Assembly: GCA_947471745.1 (NCBI GenBank)
Contig: CANJKZ010000092.1
Coordinates: forward strand, 1,426,001-1,490,000
Direction of reading: 5' to 3'
From: Closterium sp. Naga37s-1
Taxonomy: Eukaryota; Streptophyta; Zygnematophyceae; Desmidiales; Closteriaceae
Length of the DNA stretch: 64,000 bases
A program made the translations under genes and the position numbers. Shown piece by piece: positions 43,101-53,099 of the stretch. Numbering within the stretch: the first letter of the stretch is position 1; the number at the start of each line of letters is the position of its first letter. Below the pieces are notes generated by a model. That model was given only the letters and a program-made list of their open reading frames with translations, was not told where the DNA came from and ran no database searches.

Positions 43101-45620
43101 CCCTCCCCGCCACCCCTCTTACCCCTTCTTTCGCTTACCATCAGATCACAACAGATTGAAATGCTGCAGGCGGCCATGCCGGAGGCTGGTGGCTATCCGC
43201 CCCCTACTCCCTCCCCCCTCCCCCCCATCAGATCACAACAGACGACATGCTACAGGCCGCCATGCTGGAGGAGAAGAGGTAAACCTTTTCCCAATCCTCT
43301 TTTCTATCGTACCCACATCTTCCCCCCAACATTTTCCCCTTCCCTCTCATCAGATCACGACAGACGACATGCTTCAGGCCGCCATGCTGGAGGAGGGGGG
43401 GTACCCCTCGCCCCATGAGGGCAGTCCAATCAGGCAGCGCCAGCTGGCACTCAACGAGGCGGCGCTGGCCGTGGTGGCGTTCAACTTCCGCGACTTCCAG
43501 AACATTCAGCTGGTGGGTTGGTGAACATTCAGCTGGTGGATTGGTGAATGTTCAGTGAACATTCAGCATGTGGATCGCAGGGTGGTGAGTTTTCAGTGAA
43601 CATTCAGGAGTTGGACTACACGGTGGTCATGGAACATTCAGCGTGTGGCTCGGGCCCTTTAAATGTGGCTCTACCAGATGTGTCGCGGGTGTTAAGGTCT
43701 TTCGTGAACATTCAGCAGGTGGCATGTGGTTGAATGTTCAGCAATCCGATTCCAATTGCAAATGCTGAGACGAATATTCAGTGATCGTTCCACACGTTCC
43801 GTCAGTTGTGACAGTTCATCCAGTAAGTGGGTGGGTGGGCAGGTGGTTGATTGAGCAGGTGGTAAATGCTTGTCGTTAACTCCTTAAGGAGCGAGGTGGG
43901 TCATTCGCTTCCTAAGGCAATCCAATCCACAAGCCCCCTCTCCATCCTCTTCCCAATCTCTTGCCCTTCCTCCTCCTTTTTCTCCCTGCCCCACTAATCC
44001 AGATCACGGTGGTGCCGCGAATGACGGAGGAGAAGGGTTCAGTGCGGTACAAGCTGGTGGACACGCAGAAGATGAAGGCCAACTTCATCTCTGCCTCGTG
44101 CCTTCGGGACTTCATCACCGTTCAGCTGGCGCCCATGGTGGCCGATGAGATGTGGAACGGGGCCGAGGAGGTGAGGAATAGCAGTTATGATAGCAGATAA
44201 GCTCGCATCTGAGAGATTGATCTCATCACGGAGCAGCTCGCACCGTGTGCAGCAGCAGTACATGCTGAACATCGCACAGCATAACAGGCCTTTTCTCCAC
44301 CTCGTGCCTGCGCGACTTCATCACGGTGCAGCTGGCGCCCATGGTGGCTGATGAGATGTGGAACTGGGCAGAGGAGGTGAGTTGGATGGTGGATTCCAGA
44401 TGTTGGAATGCTGAAAGGCTTGATATGCTGAATAGATCACAGCTGGCCGATGGGGAGCGCAGCAGAAGAGTTGGCGGGTTATGATATGGCCTGTCCTACA
44501 CTGTCGTGGTAGCTATACGTTGGGTGTTAGTTGTTGTTCTTTCCAGCAGGGGTCATGCAATGCTGCTCCCATCAATCACTGCCCTGCTTGTCAAACCAGC
44601 TCAGATCTCGACCTTTTCCTGCCCTGTTTTTTGAGAATTCTCAGCTCATATCAAAACATACGCAGCTCATATCTCGACCTTTTCCTGCCCTGTGTCCAAC
44701 CAATCCCCAGACCTGCACCATCTGGGCGGACCACGCTGACGTGGCACGCCGCACAGCACGCCAGGTGGCGCTCAACGGTTTGTCGGCGCCGAGTGAGGAA
44801 GGAGCGCTGTACGGCATCGGCGTGGCGGCGGTGGATGCGCCGTGGCGCCACGAGGCCGTTGATGCCGATGCCTCCCGCATTCTCGAAGAGTGCCGTGCCA
44901 GGGCCGCTCAGGTGGGTGCGCTTGAGGTGGGGCTGTCAAGTTGGGCTTGTTTTGTTTCAACCCTCTCCTCACTCCCCTGACCCCCACTCCTCTCCCTTAC
45001 CCCTCCCACTCCGGGTAGTTCAATTCTTTCAGCGCTAGCATTAGTGAACAAACTGGGCAAGCTTTCTCCTATCCTCTACCCCTCCCCTCCTCCATCCCTC
45101 CCACCTTTCCCTTTCCTCAGATCCTGAGGTGCAACCAGCCTGGTGGACAAACTGGTGGACGTGAAGGAAAGCTCACCCTACCCCCCCCCCTTTTCCCTCT
45201 CACTTTCAGGAAACACCTGTCCCCTCTTCTTACCCCTCTCCGCCTCCCCCCCTTGGAATCAGATCTTGAGGCGCAACCGCAGCCTGGTGGATGCACTAGT
45301 GGACGATCTCACCCTCTCCCACTTCCAACCCCTGTCCCCATCCTACACCCCAATCTCTCCCATACCTCCCCACCCCTCAGATCCTGCGGGGCAACCGCAG
45401 CCTGGTGGATGCACTAGTGGACAAGCTGATAGAGGAGAAGGCGATGGGCGGCGAGGAGTTTGCCAGCCTGGCGCGGCAGTACGGGTCGTTTGACACGCCG
45501 CCGCCCTCCCCCGTGGAGATGCGGGACCGCCAGCTGGCACGGTTCCGAGAGGCCATGATGGCCGGCGAGAAGGAGCGGGCGGCACAAGTGCTGCTGGCCG
45601 ACCCTGTTGCCGTGGAGTGA
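37149..45620 (+). CDS. FTSHI2: inactive chloroplast FtsH (FTSHI2 / EMB2083 type), AAA-ATPase without zinc-protease motif
   Basis: Nine exons, 37149..38225, 38748..39815, 40079..40504, 41448..41612, 42273..42413, 43354..43512, 44003..44170, 44711..44911 and 45381..45620, all junctions phase 0 and GT-AG, give 1214 residues. Order: Ser/Arg-rich transit peptide; hydrophobic segment (about 177-198) ending in a LPAHAAS site; Ala-rich linker; conserved [21 protein letters not shown]; coiled charged region; a membrane helix ([20 protein letters not shown]); AAA module with Walker A GEPGSGKT, Walker [10 protein letters not shown] and the second region [12 protein letters not shown]. Where active FtsH has HExxH this protein reads NEAAL, so it cannot bind zinc. 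In plants FTSHI proteins belong to an essential ATPase motor linked to chloroplast protein import; that role is inferred from family knowledge. The assignment to FTSHI2 rests on remembered family features. Confidence 0.88.
38345..38695 (+). repeat. three ghost copies of FTSHI2 exon 2 start in intron 1
   Basis: The acceptor plus about 65 nt of exon 2 (SEPERVFLV...[10 protein letters not shown]) is present at about 38351-38415, 38491-38555 and 38625-38690 before the real exon at 38748. The copies lack one or more bases in the LVLKDD region and are frameshifted. Confidence 0.9.
39930..40005 (+). repeat. ghost copy of FTSHI2 exon 3 (start region) in intron 2
   Basis: [20 protein letters not shown] is repeated upstream of exon 3, then passes into the pyrimidine tract that leads to the real acceptor at 40078. 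Confidence 0.88.
40565..41115 (+). repeat. ghost copies of the FTSHI2 exon 3 end in intron 3, with two palindromes
   Basis: A nearly perfect copy of [20 protein letters not shown] through [11 protein letters not shown] with its own donor lies at about 40568-40768. Degraded copies at about 40845-40990 and 41050-41110 are interrupted or separated by TTTTGAGGCGCCTCAAAA (40920-40937) and an imperfect 28-bp palindrome centred on GAGTCGACTC (41021-41048). Confidence 0.9.
42020..42210 (+). repeat. ghost copies of FTSHI2 exon 5 start in intron 4
   Basis: GTGCACAGTCACAACAAGGT at about 42029 and a shorter version near 42142 repeat the first 30 nt of exon 5 (42273). Degenerate palindromes (ATCGACTCAAAGG near 42066; TTTTCGAGTCAACTC near 42188) lie beside them. 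Confidence 0.75.
42414..42655 (+). repeat. 18-bp tandem repeat of a splice-donor-like unit after FTSHI2 exon 5
   Basis: About 12 copies of GGATGTGCGGTGAGTGGT or the GAGCGG variant begin right after the exon 5 donor (GAG/GTGAGTGG); each copy carries GGTGAG. Confidence 0.9.
42985..43285 (+). repeat. three ghost copies of FTSHI2 exon 6 start in intron 5
   Basis: ATCACAAC(G/A)G.CGACAT.CTGCAGGC blocks with a preceding pyrimidine tract and AG lie at about 42990-43035, 43143-43190 and 43228-43280. The real exon starts at 43354. Confidence 0.9.
44285..44378 (+). repeat. ghost copy of the FTSHI2 exon 7 end in intron 7
   Basis: [23 protein letters not shown] with a GTGAG donor repeats the last 85 nt of exon 7 almost perfectly, about 115 bp downstream. 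Confidence 0.9.
44597..44692. repeat. 30-bp direct duplication flanking a palindrome
   Basis: CAGCTCA.ATCTCGACCTTTTCCTGCCCTG occurs at about 44599-44626 and 44662-44691. TTTTTTGAGAATTCTC (44627-44642) abuts the left copy. Confidence 0.88.
45115..45312 (+). repeat. two ghost copies of FTSHI2 exon 9 start in intron 8
   Basis: CAGATCCTGAGG..CAACC.GCCTGGTGGA-like blocks at about 45117-45160 and 45261-45309 repeat the acceptor and first 45 nt of the last exon (45381). Confidence 0.9.
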
Positions 45621-46004
45621 TGGTGCTGTTGGTGATGTTGGTGATGATGCAGTGAAGCACACTGGAGTCCTGGCTGTGTAGTGGCTGTTGCTGTTATTGT
45701 GAAGTGACATGGCTTTGTGCACTCTAGTGACGTACGGTATTAGCGACTTGTGAGCTCTGTGCTGGTATTAGCATGGACCTCACGCTCGCGCACGGCGCTG
45801 CAGCATCTCACACCATGGTTTCTTTATGTATCCGTTCTAAACAAGCTAGTTATCCATAACTCCATCCGTTACAAGGTCTGTCCAATCGACGCCAAAGTTT
45901 TACGTATCTGACTTATGCTCTTTGTTCAACATACCGCATCCTGAATCTAACGAGGTTTTATTTCAGCTTAATACACCAATCGCATCGTATTGCATGAGCT
46001 TCCA
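45621..46004. other. 3' flank of FTSHI2 and spacer
   Basis: Ordinary-composition DNA with no recognised feature. Confidence 0.5.
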
Positions 46005-46300
46005 GCTCATAACCATGGCGGTCCCATTTTCGCGTCGAGCCTAGACCCCCTGAGTTGTCCCCGGAAGCTGAGCAACTGCCCACCGCACTGCACGTTCTGT
46101 TTCGCAGCTATGGTTGTCACAATGTACAAATTCTCCTGTTCCAGTCTCTTTCGACGAGTTTCACGGCGACTCATATTCTTCCGCTCGTCTCGTTGTGCTC
46201 TCATTCACCCTCGAAGTAGTTCTGACCACGTCAATGGACGGATCAGGTCCGCATCTAGTAGAACTAATACGTTACGTTTGTGAGACTCGTTCCAACTTCG
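46005..46300 (+). promoter_or_regulatory. conserved 5' block of the F-box family (copy B)
   Basis: It matches the blocks upstream of F-box copies A and D, including ATGGCGGTCCCA at the distal end and a GGATCAGGTCCGCATCTAGT segment proximally. It lies about 220 bp before the F-box ATG at 46520. Confidence 0.6.
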
Positions 46301-46655
46301 TTAACGAATTTCTGTTGGCATTCATGAATGTTTGGGTGATTCGATTGAGAGGCTCGACCTCAAGCCGGCGACCTCTTGGCTTTATTTCTTGACACTGCTG
46401 ACGTCATGATTGTCGGTTCGATTTTGGATCGTCCCTCCTTTCTTCGTTGAGTCAATCGAACAACCATTTCTGAAAGTATCTTGTCCATTCCGTCCCTTGT
46501 CGTCTCAGATGCAGTGGCCATGCTACCAGCTCCCCTCTGGCACCACATATTCCGCCGCCTGCTGCTGCCGCCGTCCCAGACGGATGACCCCGGGATCATC
46601 ACAGGGGATCGCGATGAGTTCGACAACCACACACTTTTCCTTTGCTCCTTGTCAT

Positions 46656-47435
46656 CTAACTCGGCTTCATACTCCCCTGAAGCTCCTGAAACTTGTACCT
46701 CTGCTTCCTTGCTTTAAGATTGACCGCTTTGACGTCGAGTCCGCGATAGAGACTCTCCATCCGGGCACTCCTCCGTGGCCGTACCTTTGCAGCTCCGTTT
46801 GCCTTCATTCCCTTTGCCATAAGGGTTTCTTTTGCAGCTTTAACTCCGTCACACTCCACGCTTGCAGCTTCATCTTCAATGATGATTGTTGCCGCTTTGG
46901 TGTTGACACGAAACTCCTTGTTCGGCTTCACCACCTCCCCCACGTACACATCCTCCACGTGCGCATCCTTCTCCACACAAGACGACACATCTCCCTTGTT
47001 ATCAACCTCATAAACCTCAATGAATGATGACACCTTACCTTCCACCTTATAGAACTCACGGTCATCAAACACATCATCCATGTCATTCAATGCAATCAAG
47101 CTCATCTCATAAAAACCGTCGTTGAAGTAGCCATCCGCATACTTCTCCCATGAAGGACCAAAGACTGAAACCTTACCGTTGTCATAGAACACCTTGCACG
47201 CCAAATCATCAAGCTGTGATTGGCTAATCAGATTCACCTTCAAGTCCTCAACCAACAAAACATTCTCAAGTCTCATTCCACCATAAGGACTCTGTAGCAC
47301 ATCACCTTCTCCCGTCACTGGAAGCTTCGCGTTGTTACCTTGAAGAATAAATTTCTCACTTGACTCTCTCATGTTCTCCACCAACTCGGACCTATAAGTC
47401 ATGTGACGAGTGCAGCCACTATCCAAGAGCCACGA
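46656..47435 (-). pseudogene. Copia X protease / pre-integrase remnant
   Basis: On the minus strand the frame reads SWLLDSGCTRHMTYRSEL (aspartic protease D-S-G) and continues through the pre-integrase zone (LENVLLVEDLKVNLISQSQL). The integrase zinc motif and catalytic core are absent. When the nested element and one copy of its target duplication are discounted, this frame continues directly from the gag part at 53924. Confidence 0.8.
47431..47435. repeat. target site duplication CACGA (left)
   Basis: Exact 5-bp duplicate of 53919-53923, immediately outside the LTR of nested element Y. Confidence 0.95.
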
Positions 47436-48254
47436 TGTTATAGTCACAATAGGCTTGAATGTGCCTAAAACGAAAGATAGAGAGCACCGACGGATTTCTG
47501 CACAGCGGCTTCAAACGTTGATAGCGTTCTGGTCACAGCTGCAAATGACTTGATTCAAATTGGATCTGGAGCGTCTTCACGTCGTCTACAATTAGCAATT
47601 TAGATTGCACGATTTGATAAAGAATTGACGATACAGCGTCGGTTTGAACGAACGGTACTATGGCAGCCACTATAGTCTTAGAACACCAGATAGGAAGAGT
47701 TATGAGTTGGGAATGACTCCCAGCTCCAACAAACCCCAAGAGCCGAGGTACAGTGATGTGGAACAGTTCCACACTGTCCCCAACCACGAAGGGTCTCGAA
47801 ACTACCCTTCACTAGGGCCTACACCAAGTGAAATGTTACACTACACAAAGTAATGTAACTATCTTCAATATCTTGAGGTGTACCCTTTTGGCGAGCTTCG
47901 AAATCACTTGAGGCTTGACACCAAGGCTCGGGCTCTTCATCACAAACTCATCCTTGAGTTCTTGATGGGTCTGCTGCACACACCTGCGACACGCCGAACG
48001 TTCGACACAGGACAAAATAGAAACCGCGCACGACAAAATAGAAACCGCGCGCGAGACACAAACGACCGCGTAACACGCGTCTAGCGATAACTCGCTATTG
48101 ACTCGACACACACACTCGACATCATGACTCAACATTCACACACAATTATAAGCTTGAAATATATATTATCCCATGCCCTCATACCATTCCATACACACAC
48201 ACATTCACGCACACGGACAACAAGCCGAGTGCAAATCGTAGGGTTGCACCAACA
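47436..48254 (-). repeat. 3' LTR of Copia element Y (819 bp)
   Basis: Begins TGTTATAGTC and ends TTGCACCAACA. By eye it differs from the other LTR at about five positions. A purine-rich tract (complement of AACTCCCCCTC) adjoins it on the internal side. Confidence 0.95.
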
Positions 48255-48295
48255 AACTCCCCCTCGGATTGTTGGCCTTAGGATATGTTGCTCTC

Positions 48296-51200
48296 TCAGT
48301 TCAGAGCCATCCCAGCCAGCTTGCAACACTTCCAATGCTGCTGCTCCACCAGCCTCTTGGTCATCATGTCAGCCGGCTGCCCCGTGGTCTTCACGTAGCG
48401 CAACTCAACTTCACCCGCGGTTACCATGCTCCTCGTCCAATGCCACTTCAGCCTCATGTGCTTCGTGAGTCCATGCAACACAGGGTTCTTAGCAAGAGCA
48501 ATGGCACCCTGGCTGTCACAGTACAGTAGGGTAGGTCCTTGCTGCTCCTCCCCCAATTCAGCCAACAAACGCCGCTGCCACACAATCTCCCGTACGGCAC
48601 GGAAGAGTGCCATGTACTCGGACTCCACCGAGCTCAAAGCTTGGTCAACATGCTTCTTGCTCTCCCAAGCAGTTGGGCCTCCACCAACACAGCATATGAA
48701 GCCTCCCACACTTGTCATGTCCTCTGGTTCTGATGCATATGAAGCATCCGAGTAGGCGGTGAGGAACAAACGCCCGGGTTCAACACCATCCGCGCCCTTT
48801 TGGCGCCTTTGTGCCGCCGCCGAGTATTGCAGCCCAACGGTCGGTGTTTGGCCAAGATACTTGGCCACCCTCATTCCAGCTGCTACCTGCTCCTCATTAG
48901 GGCATTGCACAACCCTAGCCAGCTGCCCGGTAGCAAACGCGACGTCCGGTCGGGTGTTTACCGCCGCATACATGAGGCTGCCCACCAACGAGTGAAATCG
49001 GCGCCTCTCCTCTTCACCAACGCTCTCCTCCTCTGGTCCCTTCACACACTTGAACCCAGAGGGAAAGGGTGTAGCCACATGGCCTTCACTCTGCCCAAAG
49101 TTGGCAGCCAATGCCTCCAGGTACTTTCGTTGATGCACCCGCATGCACCGCTTCTCCACATCTCGTTCGATGTGGAGCCCAAGGTAGAAGCTCACGTCAC
49201 CAAGGGCCTTGCACTTGAACTTGTCTTGAAGCTTCAGCATCAGCTCCTTCACAAGGTCAGAAGAGGGTGAGAAAATGAGGATGTCATCCACATAAACCAC
49301 CATGAAACTCCTCTGCTCCCCCTCGCCAAGCATGAACAAGGAGTGATCGGCCGTTGAGGGAGTGAAGCTGATCCCCTCCAACACTTCGCGCAGCTTCATG
49401 TACCATTGCCTAGGGGCCTGCTTCAGCCCATAGAGGGCCTTCTTCAGCTTCCACACTCTGCCACTACCATCATCAAACCCCTCTGGCTGCGCCATAAAAA
49501 TCTCCTCCTCAAGGATGCCGTTAAGGAATGCCGTTACGATGTCCATTTGCTTTACTACCCATCCTTTGATGGCGGCTCCCGCGAATAGGGTTCGCAGCGT
49601 CGTCGGCTTCACCACAGGGGCAAACAACTCCTTGAAGTCCACCTTCTCCTTCTGCTGGTACCCCTTGGCTACAAGCCTAGACTTGTAGCGCTCGATCTTG
49701 CCGTCGGCATCCGACTTGATTTTGAAGAGCCACTTGGACGTTATCGCCGTACGCCCCTCCGGTAGCTCCACCAATTCAAACGTGTCATTCTCCTCAATGC
49801 TCTTCAGCTCACTCTCCATGGCCTTCTTCCACTCCTCAGCATCACTACTCTCCAAAGCCTCCTTGAGAGTTGCTGGTTCTCCCGGCATCTCCACCGGAGA
49901 GAAGAACGCGAAGGCACACTCCTCGTAGTCACTCTCCTCGTCGTCTCCGACCATCATTGCCGCTCCGGCCAGGGCTGTCTTGCCCTGCTTTCCCGGCGCA
50001 TCATAGGTCAGCCTATTAGGGGGTTGAACTCTCCTCTTCCCCCTTCCTTCCTCCTCAGCTGCAGGGACTTGAAGGCCTTGGCGTTGCTGCAGTGTGGCTC
50101 GAATCCGTGGAGCACTCGTAGTACGGGAAGGGAGTGACGGTGCACGCTCGCTCACTTGCTGCACCTCCTCCTCTTCTTCCTCTGCATCATTGGCCTCCTC
50201 TCCCCCATTCACAAGGGAGGATTGCCTTGTGATTGTGCTGCCGCTGCTCAGTTCCAAAGGCAGCTCCACATGCTCCAAACCGGAACTCTTCACCTCCCCA
50301 AACCGCACGCCTATCTTCGCCTCATTCTCCGCCTTCCAATCCTTGTACATGAAGTTCTCCATGAACTTGCAGTCCCTGCTCACCAAGAACTTCTTGGTGA
50401 ATGGGTCCCAAAGAAGCCATCCCTTGCTGTTTTGAGCCATGCCCAAGTGCACGGCCCACACCGCCTTGGCACCAAGCTTGTTGTGCCGAAGATGCTTAGG
50501 CACGAGCGCCATGCACATGCACCCGAACACCCGAAGCATATCCACCTTTGGCTTCCTTCCTAGCCACTCCACATAGGGCACCCATTTGTCTGCTCCCACA
50601 TGAGTCAAGGCTCTGTTCTTGGCCACACACGCGCTCCGCACCGCATCAGGCCAGAAATAGTCGGGTAGCCCGGCTTCAATGAGCAACCCGCGTGCCGCCT
50701 CCGTGATTGTGCGGTTCGCTCGCTCGGCGATGCCGTTCATTGCAGGGGAGTATGGCATGGTGAGGGAGTGCCGAATACCATTCTTCTTCAGCCACAACCC
50801 AAACTCCTTGCTCAGGAACTCTCCCCCTCGATCGGTGCGGATTGACTTGACTAGACGGTCTTGTTGCCGCTCCACCATCGGGAACCAATCCGTCTTCAAC
50901 GTTTCAGCCACGTCGCTCTTCTTGGCCAGCACGTACACCCAAGTCATGCGGGTGTAGACGTCGACAATGGTGAGAAAATACTCAGCTCCAGCAGCTCCAA
51001 GCTTCAGGGGGCCCACCACGTCCATCACCACCTCATCAAGCGGTGCCTTTGCCGTTGCCTCCGAACTAGGGAACGGAAACCGGGTGAACTTGGCTTGAAT
51101 GCACGTCGGGCAGCCAAGCACCTCATCGGGCTCCCCCTTCACACGTATGCCAGCAACCATCTCATTCTTCACTAGCTGCTGCAAGATGGGCAGGGCCACA

Positions 51201-53065
51201 TGCCCCATGCGCCGATGCAAGGTGAGCCAATCACACTCCCCCGTAGCCGAAGTTGGATTGGAGAATGCCGCGCTCGCAATAGCGCCCCACATACTCTCTC
51301 CGTAGTCCTCCTCCGCTGCTGCCTTTGGGTTCTCCTCACCCTTTTGCTGCTCCTTGGTTGCTGCACCACTCTCCTTAGGTTCACTGAACTTGCTGGTCCC
51401 TCCAGGTTTGCTCTTCTTGAGCTCATTCTCCTTAGCGCGACCGTTCGCGCCATTGTCTCTACCGACCGCTCCATCCTTGGTGCTAATGCTTGCTGCCACT
51501 TGCCTCTCCTTAGGCATAGGGACCACTGGGATCTGCCACATCTCGTTGTAGACATCCCTGTCCTCATGAAGGTCCCAAAGAATTCGATCGCCAAGCCTTG
51601 CGGTGTAGGTCTTGGCTCCCTTCGAGTTCGTGTCCATGCCGGCCTTTGCCAACCGCCGCACGGAAATCAGGTTTGCAGCAAGGCTGGGCACCCAAAGCAC
51701 GTTCTTGAGGCCCACCATCTTCGCATCAGCACCCTTGAACATGGCCTTGCCCATGCCTTTCACCTCTGCTCGCTGCCCCAAAGCCGATGTGACATGCTTC
51801 ACCGGTGACGGCTCGAGTTCGGTGAGCAAGTCCGGGCGAGGTGTCATGCTATAGGTAGCGCCACTATCAATCACCCAATAGTCCAGGGGGTGTAGGGTCA
51901 CCTTCCCCACAGCTGCTGGCTCCTCAAAGCCTTCATCCTTCTCTGGACCAGCCGGTACTTGCGTCGACACGAAGTAGAATAGACCCGGGTATCGATCGTC
52001 GCTCGGGTCCTTGTCGTTGTCTCCGCTCTTCATGTTTGCAGCTCCGCCACCGCGACCGCCACGGCCTCCACGGCCTCGTCCTCTCCCTCCTCCTGCTCCT
52101 CTACCCTCTTGGCCTTGAGCAGGGGTCCAACCATCAGGGAGTTTGTAGCAGTCGCGCCACATGTGTCCGCTCTTGTGGCAATAGTGACACTCGCCGTCGA
52201 ATCGGCCGCGACCGCGTCCGTAGCTCTTGTCGTCGCTGCCGTAACCGCCACTCCTGCGGCCTCCGCCGAAGTTGCTGCCACCAAACCTTCCTCCCCCTCG
52301 TCCTCTGCCTCTTCCTCGACCATATCCACGGCCGATGCTCGCTGCCCCAGCGCCATCCGCACTCGCCAACTCACGGCGGCGGAAATCCTCTTGAAGGATA
52401 GCTCGCTTCACGTCTTCAAGCGAGAGGCGGGGCAAGTCGCGATTAAGGTTGATGATGAGCGAGGACCATGACCCTGGGAGTAAGGCCAGCAACTTGGTCT
52501 TCTTTTGGAGCTCACTGTAGTTCAAATCAGCTCCCTCAAGCCGCGTCAACAAGTCGAAGAATTTCTGCACCCCTTCTTCAACCGCTTCGTCTTCTTCAAT
52601 TCGTAGTGCCGCCATTTGCCGTTCCAACACCACCGCTACCGCCGCTGTTGCAGGAGCATGTACACCCTTGAGAGCAGCCCATGCCTTTGGTCCTTTCTCT
52701 GGTTCACGGTGGAATGGCTTGATGTGACGGATCTGACTGCTCCCCAACGCTTGCCCAAGTAAGAGATAGCCTTGTGCGCTCTTCCGCACCCACGGGCTCT
52801 TCTCCGGGTCGTTCTCGGGGCGCTTCTCCGTTCCTTCCATCACCTCCAGCAGGTCATAGTGGTCAAAGATGTTCTCCATCTTGAAGGAGCATTCAGCAAA
52901 GTTGTCACCGTTGAACTTGTCAAGCCCAAACACCCTAGGCTCATCCCTAGGTGGGCCAAGACTTGGTTGCATGGGCGCCATGGCTGAATCACGGGGTTGG
53001 CCTTGAGCTTGAGCTTCTCCACTGCCACCAGCACCTCTGCCACCCCTTTCCTCAGGTCCAGACAT
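48296..53065 (-). CDS. gag-pol polyprotein of Copia element Y
   Basis: One open frame of 1589 residues starting at an ATG (MSGPEERGGR). Order is typical of Ty1/copia: gag (about 40-230), Arg/Gly-rich stretch, CCHC knuckle CHYCHKSGHMWRDC (about 293-306), protease DSGATYSM (about 400), integrase zinc region HRRMGH..CPTC, integrase core with TDRGGEFLS and AERANRTI, reverse transcriptase with YVDDILIF, and RNase H with DASYA near the end. Integrase preceding reverse transcriptase defines the copia order. A frame upstream of the ATG is open but reaches the LTR without another ATG. No stop or frameshift was seen. Confidence 0.95.
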   Translation of the reverse strand: MSGPEERGGRGAGGSGEAQAQGQPRDSAMAPMQPSLGPPRDEPRVFGLDKFNGDNFAECSFKMENIFDHYDLLEVMEGTEKRPENDPEKSPWVRKSAQGYLLLGQALGSSQIRHIKPFHREPEKGPKAWAALKGVHAPATAAVAVVLERQMAALRIEEDEAVEEGVQKFFDLLTRLEGADLNYSELQKKTKLLALLPGSWSSLIINLNRDLPRLSLEDVKRAILQEDFRRRELASADGAGAASIGRGYGRGRGRGRGGGRFGGSNFGGGRRSGGYGSDDKSYGRGRGRFDGECHYCHKSGHMWRDCYKLPDGWTPAQGQEGRGAGGGRGRGRGGRGGRGGGAANMKSGDNDKDPSDDRYPGLFYFVSTQVPAGPEKDEGFEEPAAVGKVTLHPLDYWVIDSGATYSMTPRPDLLTELEPSPVKHVTSALGQRAEVKGMGKAMFKGADAKMVGLKNVLWVPSLAANLISVRRLAKAGMDTNSKGAKTYTARLGDRILWDLHEDRDVYNEMWQIPVVPMPKERQVAASISTKDGAVGRDNGANGRAKENELKKSKPGGTSKFSEPKESGAATKEQQKGEENPKAAAEEDYGESMWGAIASAAFSNPTSATGECDWLTLHRRMGHVALPILQQLVKNEMVAGIRVKGEPDEVLGCPTCIQAKFTRFPFPSSEATAKAPLDEVVMDVVGPLKLGAAGAEYFLTIVDVYTRMTWVYVLAKKSDVAETLKTDWFPMVERQQDRLVKSIRTDRGGEFLSKEFGLWLKKNGIRHSLTMPYSPAMNGIAERANRTITEAARGLLIEAGLPDYFWPDAVRSACVAKNRALTHVGADKWVPYVEWLGRKPKVDMLRVFGCMCMALVPKHLRHNKLGAKAVWAVHLGMAQNSKGWLLWDPFTKKFLVSRDCKFMENFMYKDWKAENEAKIGVRFGEVKSSGLEHVELPLELSSGSTITRQSSLVNGGEEANDAEEEEEEVQQVSERAPSLPSRTTSAPRIRATLQQRQGLQVPAAEEEGRGKRRVQPPNRLTYDAPGKQGKTALAGAAMMVGDDEESDYEECAFAFFSPVEMPGEPATLKEALESSDAEEWKKAMESELKSIEENDTFELVELPEGRTAITSKWLFKIKSDADGKIERYKSRLVAKGYQQKEKVDFKELFAPVVKPTTLRTLFAGAAIKGWVVKQMDIVTAFLNGILEEEIFMAQPEGFDDGSGRVWKLKKALYGLKQAPRQWYMKLREVLEGISFTPSTADHSLFMLGEGEQRSFMVVYVDDILIFSPSSDLVKELMLKLQDKFKCKALGDVSFYLGLHIERDVEKRCMRVHQRKYLEALAANFGQSEGHVATPFPSGFKCVKGPEEESVGEEERRRFHSLVGSLMYAAVNTRPDVAFATGQLARVVQCPNEEQVAAGMRVAKYLGQTPTVGLQYSAAAQRRQKGADGVEPGRLFLTAYSDASYASEPEDMTSVGGFICCVGGGPTAWESKKHVDQALSSVESEYMALFRAVREIVWQRRLLAELGEEQQGPTLLYCDSQGAIALAKNPVLHGLTKHMRLKWHWTRSMVTAGEVELRYVKTTGQPADMMTKRLVEQQHWKCCKLAGMALN

Positions 53066-53099
53066 TGTCGAAACTGCTCCAAGGGGCTCTGATACCACT

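Noticed and set aside
47644..48084. Short plus-strand frames repeated at 53308-53748
   Set aside because: They lie within the two LTRs of element Y and are duplicated only because the LTRs are.
51172..51808. Overlapping frames on both strands inside Copia Y
   Set aside because: Shadows of the 1589-residue gag-pol frame.
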